A stretch of DNA of 64,000 nt from Pachyseris speciosa (Eukaryota; Cnidaria; Anthozoa; Scleractinia; Pachyseridae), in the NCBI GenBank assembly GCA_016490735.1, contig JAEMWC010000168.1, positions 327,501 to 391,500 on the forward strand, read 5' to 3'. Made by a program: the position numbers and the translations under genes. This document shows positions 58,212 through 64,000 of the stretch, in pieces (within the stretch, counting starts at the first letter, position 1; every line of letters begins with the position of its first letter). The notes under the pieces are model-generated. The model was given only the letters and a program-made list of their open reading frames with translations. It ran no database searches and had not been told where the DNA came from.

Positions 58212-58563
58212 ATGACATTGGTGGTGGAAGTGGTAGTGATAATGGTATTGGTAGTGGAAGTAGTAGTGGCAGTGGTAGTGGCAGAGACAGTGATAATGGC
58301 AGCGACAGTAATAGTAACAGTACAGTAGTAGTGGCTGTGGCAGTGGTAATGCCAGTGCCAGTACCGGCGATAGTGATAGGGATAGCGATCGAGACGCTGG
58401 CAGTGGCAGTGGTAGTGGTAGTAGTAGTGGCAGTGGTAGTGGTAGTAGTAGTGGCAGTGGCAGTGGTAGTGGTAGTGGAAGTGTCAGTGGTAGTGGCCGT
58501 GGCAGTCGCAGTGGCAGTGGTATTGGTGGTGGTGGTGGTAGTGGTTGTGGTAGTGGTAGTGGA
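58212..58563. repeat. (GGTAGT)n/(GGCAGT)n simple repeat
   Basis: About 350 bases of tandem trimers/hexamers built from GTGGTA, GTGGCA and AGTGGT. Frames read as Ser/Gly, Val/Ala or Thr repeats and are not proteins. Confidence 0.92.
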
Positions 58564-58841
58564 TCCGGAGTACAGTCTCATGAACTCGCTTTGTCTCTAT
58601 AAAGCGTCTTCAATTTGCGGTCGGTGAAGTTGTTTTAGCTCTAGTTGTACTTCAACTGCTCCAATCTTTGGCCTGGAAAAAATAAAATATCTCGTTCATA
58701 ATATATCAAACCTTCTGGCTTAACTGTAGTTAATAATTAGCCCGGTATATAGATAATGTCTCAGACATTTCGGGGAGAAATTATAAAAGAGAAATCCCTG
58801 AAATCTGTCGATAAGCAAGGTAAATAAAGATAAAATGATTT

Positions 58842-59002
58842 TCATGCAATTAACCTTCGGGTTTTTTTCTTCCACTTCTGTTCTGCCTTTCTCTTCCACG
58901 AAATCTCTGCAAACAGAGTCAAAAAGGCGACAACAATTCCAACACCTAACACAAGATAGACACCCAGCATGCTCGTCAGATCAATCCGCATTCTAGACAA
59001 CG
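58842..59002 (-). CDS. Ionotropic glutamate receptor, last exon (M4 and C-terminus)
   Basis: Starts after the acceptor TTTCTTTTTCAG in phase 1. Reads LSRMRIDLTSMLGVYLVLGV, the M4 helix (GVGIVVAFLTLFAEI) and a Lys/Arg-rich cytoplasmic tail ending TRRLIA before TGA at 58844-58842. The tail is short, without the long regulatory C-terminus of vertebrate NMDA receptors. Confidence 0.85.
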
Positions 59003-60261
59003 CTGAAAAAGAAAGGAAGAGAAAGGAAACGAAAAGGAGATCACATCACCAAGCTTGAAATCAGTACCATTATATTTTCTCTCACTATAAATATTCCAGT
59101 CAGTTTCTTGTCACATGAGCCTAATTTAACCAATTTTTCGCCTTGGATTTCTTTTGTTCCTGGTCCTTTGTGAGTACATTGTGCCTTTCCCCCCACCCTC
59201 CCCCCCCTCCCAAAACCCCTCTATTTTTAATTCTGAACAATTTAGCACTCTAATCTATTATGAAAATGAGACTAGCCACAAAGTAATGACGCCCAATGAT
59301 GACGTCATGATATTCTCGAAGGTCGTCATCTTGGACTCACATATCTTTTAAGATATGAGAATCCAAGACTCTTGTCCTTCGGCCATCGAAGTTTTATAAG
59401 AAAAACAACACATACAGCGGTTTTAAACGTGGTGAAAATGTATGTTGTTGCCAAGTCAAATTTCATAAAATACATTGCTTCACCATGTTTATAACCGCTT
59501 TATGTGTTGTTTAATGTTTTCAATTTCTTAGTATCATGGAATCTTTTGTCAAAAATAATAAAAGCCAAGAAAGAAACACTATCGTGGGCTAAAATGCAAA
59601 TATTGCTGCGAGAAACTTCGGAAAACATGTCCGTTAGAATACCATTGTTACGCAAGCAACACATGACCAATCAAATGTTGTCTAAGCTTGTTGCTAGATA
59701 AAATTTAGAAAAAAATCGAGATGTTTGGTGCAAACATCAGCCGTGCGATTGGTTTGTATACCATGAAGGCCTTAGTGACAGCTAGGCTGTGTGTCATTCA
59801 GTTAATTTTAAAGGAACACTGTCACCGGGATTTTTGCTGTTTTTTGGTTCAATTCTGCCAAAATTACTGCCTTTTACCTGTTATCGTGCAAAAAATGCTC
59901 CTACAGAATCAGCAAGATGAATTCCAATGAAGTTTTAGCAGGAAGAGCGAACCAGCGCCTGAGATCATTTACCTATGGATCATGCGCTATGCGCTATATA
60001 AGTACTTAATTTACATTATTATGATTATTAAGAAAAATTCTGACCTGGAGGGTTATTTGTAGCCTTGGGGGTCAAGCCGCGTCCTTATGAACAGCCCTTA
60101 TTAACGCCCTTACTAATCCATTCTAGAAGCAGCTCTGACCCAAGACACGCAGTGTACGATAAACACCGAAGCATAACAACAACAACATCAACGTCAACAT
60201 CAACAACAACAATATCAGCAGCAAGAGAATGCATATAAAAAATATCAGATGTGAGACTTAC
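59003..60261 (-). other. Last intron of the minus-strand receptor gene
   Basis: Intron between the S2-end and M4 exons. It has a SINE-like GCGCTATATAAG tail near 59990 and CAACAACATCAAC-type simple sequence near 60175. No exon-like frame with splice sites was seen. Confidence 0.5.
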
Positions 60262-60432
60262 TTGTTTCTTGTTCTTGAGGACACGCGTTAGACTGTTCCC
60301 ACCATTTCCGTTTTAAGTTATCGAGGAACAAATTCTCGTGCAGATGAAGAATGGCTAATGTAAAATCTTCAGTGTGTGGATCATTTGCTTGCAAGGCTAC
60401 TGCAAGTCCTTTAGCTATGGACAGTCCTGGAA
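60262..60432 (-). CDS. Ionotropic glutamate receptor, end-of-S2 exon
   Basis: From acceptor ATTTTGCCCAG to donor ACAA|GTAAGT. Reads GLSIAKGLAVALQANDPHTE, FTLAILHLHE and NLKRKWWEQSNACPQEQ, the last part of the ligand-binding S2 lobe leading to M4. Phase 1 on both sides matches the neighbouring exons; 171 nt as in the plus-strand pseudogene. Confidence 0.85.
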
Positions 60433-60782
60433 CTGGGCAAAATGATGATACATGAACAATTAAGAAGGAATTCTAACAAAGCAAAGAGGTTAAGAATATT
60501 GTGATAATTCGTTAATATAGGTCACAGCCTACAGTCATGATTAACTGCCATTTTTTTAAAACATGAAACTGAACGTGCGATTCCACTGTTCTGTCTAATT
60601 GAACGACGTAGTCCTTCGCAAGTTTACGCTAAAAATGTTGTTAACCTTTTCAAGTGGCTTGGCATACGTCACTCATAAACCTTTGAATCGAGAGTTGCAG
60701 TAAGAGGTGATGTAATTGAGTGGATTCGAAATGTTTTCCTAAATTCCCTTGTACAGTGTTAGCAGAAACATTGTTTTGTCCA

Positions 60783-60910
60783 GGGGCCGGTTCCTGAAAG
60801 GTGTAATAACTCTATTCCAGGGTTAAGTCTGCCCCTTCCAAAAGGTATTCCTGGAATAACGCATATTTATCCCTGGAATAGAGTTATTACACCTTTCAGG
60901 AAACGGCCCC
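60783..60910. mobile_element. 128-bp palindromic MITE
   Basis: GGGGCCGGTTCCTGAAAGGT at the left is inverted at the right as ACCTTTCAGGAAACGGCCCC; inner AATAACTCTATTCCAGGG pairs with CCCTGGAATAGAGTTATT. It lies in an intron of the receptor gene. Confidence 0.85.
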
Positions 60911-61367
60911 ATGTCACAACAGTCACCATGGCAACCCTTCAACTCCCATCATCCTTAGTTTTTACAAATGCCCTTCAAATGTTAATTCCGTACGCAGATA
61001 GTTGTCCCATGTGCTATTACGGGAGCTTCACAACCTTTTAAACTTGAATCGTGTGTTTAACAGGCCCAACACTAACCAATAACTTTAGTTTTATTGAAGA
61101 TACATTATTTCCATGTGGCTTTAAACCTGGTCATTGGTTAGAAAGTACACTTGCTTACGTTTAGAGCGCAGAATATAGCCCTTTTCAAAAAAAATTTCAT
61201 TGCATGCGTGCCACTGTTATCGTGCCTTGAAATTCCTCTCCATTATAATAGTATCCCAAAAAAAAAATTCAGTAACGGGCTACTCCTAATGGCTGCTATA
61301 AAAATGTCATCACGTCTGGGTTTCGACAAGCTTAGGGTGAAAACGTGTATCTATTTGTGACTGGCAC

Positions 61368-61730
61368 CTGTTGTGAGATCGCAGGGTGGTTGATTGGCAG
61401 CATGCCTGATTATTGGCCCATCATTGATGAACAGGTACTCTTTCCTTTCCCGCACCCATTGTATACCCTCAGAAATGGAGTGAGCGATGGTCCCTGCAGA
61501 CTGCATTCGGTTCCAGATTTTTCTGTGCGCCTCATACTGACTTGTCTTGAGCGCTTCGTACGTACTTGAGGAATCGACAACTCCAACTTGATAACTGGAT
61601 TTAACTACGTCTTCTAGGTTGTTGATGGGTTGTTCAGCATTTTTAACCGTGAAAAAGGCAGCCAAGTTGGCAGTGTATGTTGATATGGAGATGAGAATAT
61701 AGAACCAGTAACAGCCGGCAAGAATGCGAC
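61368..61730 (-). CDS. Ionotropic glutamate receptor, M3 gate and S2 exon
   Basis: After TTGCCTTACTTCAG it reads RILAGCYWFYILISISTYTA, with the channel-gate motif (SYTANLAAF-type: STYTANLAAFF), then S2 with VVDSSSTYEALKTS and YLFINDGPIIRH to CDLTT. The residue aligning with the Glu that contacts the ligand amino group in AMPA/kainate receptors appears to be Asp (in FINDGP), as in NMDA-type subunits; this alignment was done by eye. 363 nt, no lesion. Confidence 0.87.
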
Positions 61731-62396
61731 CTGAAGTAAGGCAAAAATGTTTCAAAATAAAAAGTGCAAATTGTTCCAATGAACAAGAACGATAAAAATT
61801 GCCAACAGCTCTCGATTACTATTACCAGTACCAGGATGTCTTAGCTTGAATATGGAACTGAAATAACGGAACTAAGTTTCTCACACACCGAATGCCATTT
61901 GTTTGCCACACGACGATGCTATGCAACAGCACTTTATAGACAATCACCAAAACATCACAACGAAAACAGAGTTGGAGTCAACAACGGGGAAAAAACTATC
62001 CAAACTTTGAAACGCTTCTGTGAAAAAACTTTAGGCAAGAACTAGCTAAGGGATGGAAGGTGGGGAAGCTGCTGCACTGTCCCGTAAGAAAACGAAAACT
62101 AAATAACGTGACCCAGAGTTGAACTGACATCCTGACTGTATCCAGGTCCGTCTCTATTCAGTTTGAGAGAACTCGCAAGTTCAGCTGGCAGGAAAAACTT
62201 GTGTCATCGACTCCCCTTATTTCCATATGCAATCAAATAATTCTAATTGATAATTCCTTGTAGAGCGTCGAGTTGCAGAGTTTATCTGCATTGTGGTTTC
62301 TCTGGAATGACGTAAACTGTACTTAATGAGAAGGTGTTCATAAACAGAGTTTTGTCTCTCTAGTGCAGACAATGTCGTGAAAAAAGATTGATCTAC

Positions 62397-62760
62397 CTGA
62401 CAGGTTTCGGGGACTATTTTCAGCGCCTTGTTGCAGCATACAAGCCAATGCAAACCATACACTGTTGGAAAAGCTAAATTCTTCCGATGTCCGCTCGCCA
62501 TTCTCATCTTTGTATCCATACGGACTGTAGTAGTTTATGACAAACACAGCAATAGATATGAACACCAAGATGGTTAGAGTAGCAAACCAGACGTTTCGAT
62601 GGAACGGGTTCATAAACTGCAGGAGATCGATTTCTTCGTTTTTGGAAGATGTTTTTTTCAGTAAGATGTCCTCTGTGTAGTACATAAACGGGACAGTGAA
62701 GTCTACAACCTCTTCACGGCTTTCTGTTATGGTAAGATCCGCTACAATCAGATCAGCCCG
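62397..62760 (-). CDS. Ionotropic glutamate receptor, S1 end, M1 and pore exon
   Basis: Starts after TTTTGTCATCCATAG and ends CTGTCAG|GTAGAT. Reads RADLIVADLTITESREEVVD (with the ligand-binding Arg), FMYYTEDILLKK, M1 (FATLTILVFISIAVFVINYY) and the re-entrant pore segment FALACMLQQGAENSPRNLSG. The QQG of the pore loop is kept as in AMPA/kainate receptors. The exon begins in phase 0 and ends in phase 1. Confidence 0.88.
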
Positions 62761-63075
62761 CTATGGATGACAAAAGGCATTCTTTAGACACAAGGGTCAA
62801 TAAAAACCTCTAAGGAAAAGGTATGAGTGATCACCGTGTGATGGACTACTTGCTTTTAATATTGTTATCATTTCCAAACGTATCCCTAAGCCATTTCGTT
62901 CCCTTAAAGATGAGGATTCGACGTCCTCGTGTAACGAGGTGGCATTGTTTTGAAATCTTGTAGTAAAGATCATTGCCTTCAAAATCGTTCCAAAGAAGAA
63001 TTGGTCTTGATCTAAGCTTTAAAATTTTATTAATACTCTACCATCCATAAAAACAGAAAACGATGCAAGATAAAC

Positions 63076-63270
63076 CTGGTTTACTAGCTCTCCAATCATT
63101 CCATTCCAGGTTCCATTTTTTCTGATGGTACCATACTTGCCATCCGGGGAGACGGAGATCTCATAAGTAAACTTCAGACGTCTCGCCAATTCATTCAGCA
63201 GGTCGATACAGTATCCTCGGTAAGTAACGGTCCCATCACCTTGCTTGTCTCTCATTAAAAAAGGCGCACT
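63076..63270 (-). CDS. Ionotropic glutamate receptor, ligand-binding S1 exon (first exon in the window)
   Basis: Begins after a T-rich acceptor (CTATTAAAG) with [20 protein letters not shown], continues [20 protein letters not shown] and [14 protein letters not shown], and ends at a weak donor CAG|GTTTAT. This gene encodes a ligand-gated cation channel of the postsynaptic or chemosensory membrane. The five exons seen add up to 1254 bases in one frame (417 residues plus stop), covering both halves of the ligand-binding domain, M1, pore, M3 and M4. The amino-terminal domain and signal peptide should be encoded beyond position 64000; a LINE fragment lies just upstream at 63817-64000. Confidence 0.85.
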
Positions 63271-63816
63271 CTTTAATAGTTCCGTAAAAAGGGAGAAAAA
63301 AAAAAAGATTTTAAAATTAATTATGCTCTTGACTCTGATGATCACTTCCGCTCAAGTTGTCGAAACATCACCAACAGTTAATGTCAGTCACCATAAACAG
63401 TCCTTCGCAGCAGAAGATCATCCAGACGATCCGAAAAATCTCAGAGGATCTTAGGAGATTTTTCTAGCTTCATAATCTGTGGCTAATTTAGTAATCAGCT
63501 AGTTATGTAAGTCAGTAAGCAAAACCTTTATTTAAACACGATAAGTATTTAAGCTATGCAGCTTGTGGGGTCGTGTATAAATAGATAATATAAAAGATAC
63601 ATACACAATAACTGTAATAAAATTATAAGGTAAAATAAGACTTATGCCTTCTTGTATGTATAAACATAACATTAATATTTACAATAAACAAGTTATTAAT
63701 AATTGATGGTATTGTATAACTGCTAAAATTATAGACCTAAAAACTCCTTTTAAGGGGGAGCTATCTTCTACAGAATAAATTAGAAAAGTCAATGTCTCTG
63801 ACCAAAGTAAGTTTGT

Positions 63817-64000
63817 TAATCATCCTTTGAGAAACTTTTCACACTGTTCGCTTTACGACACTCGATTGGCAAACGATTCCACAAAACTGGACCTCTATAA
63901 GATATAGAATACTTTTTGATATTCGATTTGAAAGGTGGAATTTCCAACTTAAGACTGTTCCTTAAATTATAAGAGGATTGCGATTTCACAATATGTGTTG
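63817..64000 (-). pseudogene. LINE polymerase C-terminal fragment
   Basis: The minus strand reads THIVKSQSSYNLRNSLKLEI, YSISYRGPVLWNRLPIECRK and SVKSFSKDD before a stop at about 63817. The RGPVLWNRLP block is typical of the extreme C-terminus of non-LTR retrotransposon polymerases. It runs off the right edge. Confidence 0.65.

Noticed and set aside
58139..58627. Val/Ala-, Ser/Gly- and Thr-rich proteins on both strands
   Set aside because: Translations of the GGTAGT simple repeat.
63245..63454. Plus-strand frame with a signal-peptide-like start near 63324
   Set aside because: It runs antisense over the edge of the receptor exon and its acceptor, has no splice partner and is probably chance.

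Overview
The window looks like nuclear DNA of an anthozoan cnidarian, most likely a stony coral. Genes have GT-AG introns, intergenic and intronic DNA is packed with short inverted-repeat transposons and tRNA-headed SINEs, and the recognisable genes (GHITM, a single-exon tropomyosin, cnidarian-type ionotropic glutamate receptors) are animal genes. No bacterial operon signals were seen. The genus cannot be fixed from sequence alone.

Layout. 1-600 is a head-to-tail dimer of a tRNA-derived SINE. 1174-6804 is an apparently intact 5.6 kb DNA transposon with 6-bp target duplications (GCAATG). Its long inverted ends are arrays of about 22 copies of a 19-20 bp unit, and it carries two convergent genes: a DDE integrase (+) and a zinc-ribbon/HECT ubiquitin ligase (-, two exons). 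It sits inside the minus-strand gene GHITM (TMBIM5, inner mitochondrial membrane), whose first three coding exons lie at 16048-15865, 9727-9474 and 7134-7035; the remaining exons are outside the window. The GHITM introns also hold a 3.7 kb AAGATCTT-rich element (11455-15177), an inverted repeat array with a SINE in it, and several palindromic MITEs.

17360-19319 holds a three-exon gene for an unrecognised 238-aa coiled-coil protein, head-to-head with GHITM. 19.8-25.3 kb is transposon territory, including a Mutator-like element with a 9-bp target duplication (21864-24404). 25856-26584 is an intronless tropomyosin gene. 27.2-30.0 kb holds two elements with GCGAGCA- and GCGACA-rich ends; 30.5-31.6 kb is a truncated LINE.

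The right half holds two related ionotropic glutamate receptor loci, tail to tail. The plus-strand copy (exons from 32274 to about 45333) is a pseudogene with a 4-bp insertion, two nonsense codons and a 14-nt shortening in the M4 exon. The minus-strand copy (63270 to 58842) has five intact exons covering both ligand-binding lobes, all membrane segments and the C-terminus; its amino-terminal exons lie outside the window. Between them are many palindromic MITEs, a GATAAC satellite at two sites, a 4.9 kb element with CTATC-rich ends (47713-52599) holding a possible 40-aa spliced gene, a Penelope-type endonuclease remnant, and (GGTAGT)n DNA. The best candidate for an unusual system is the integrase-plus-HECT transposon.
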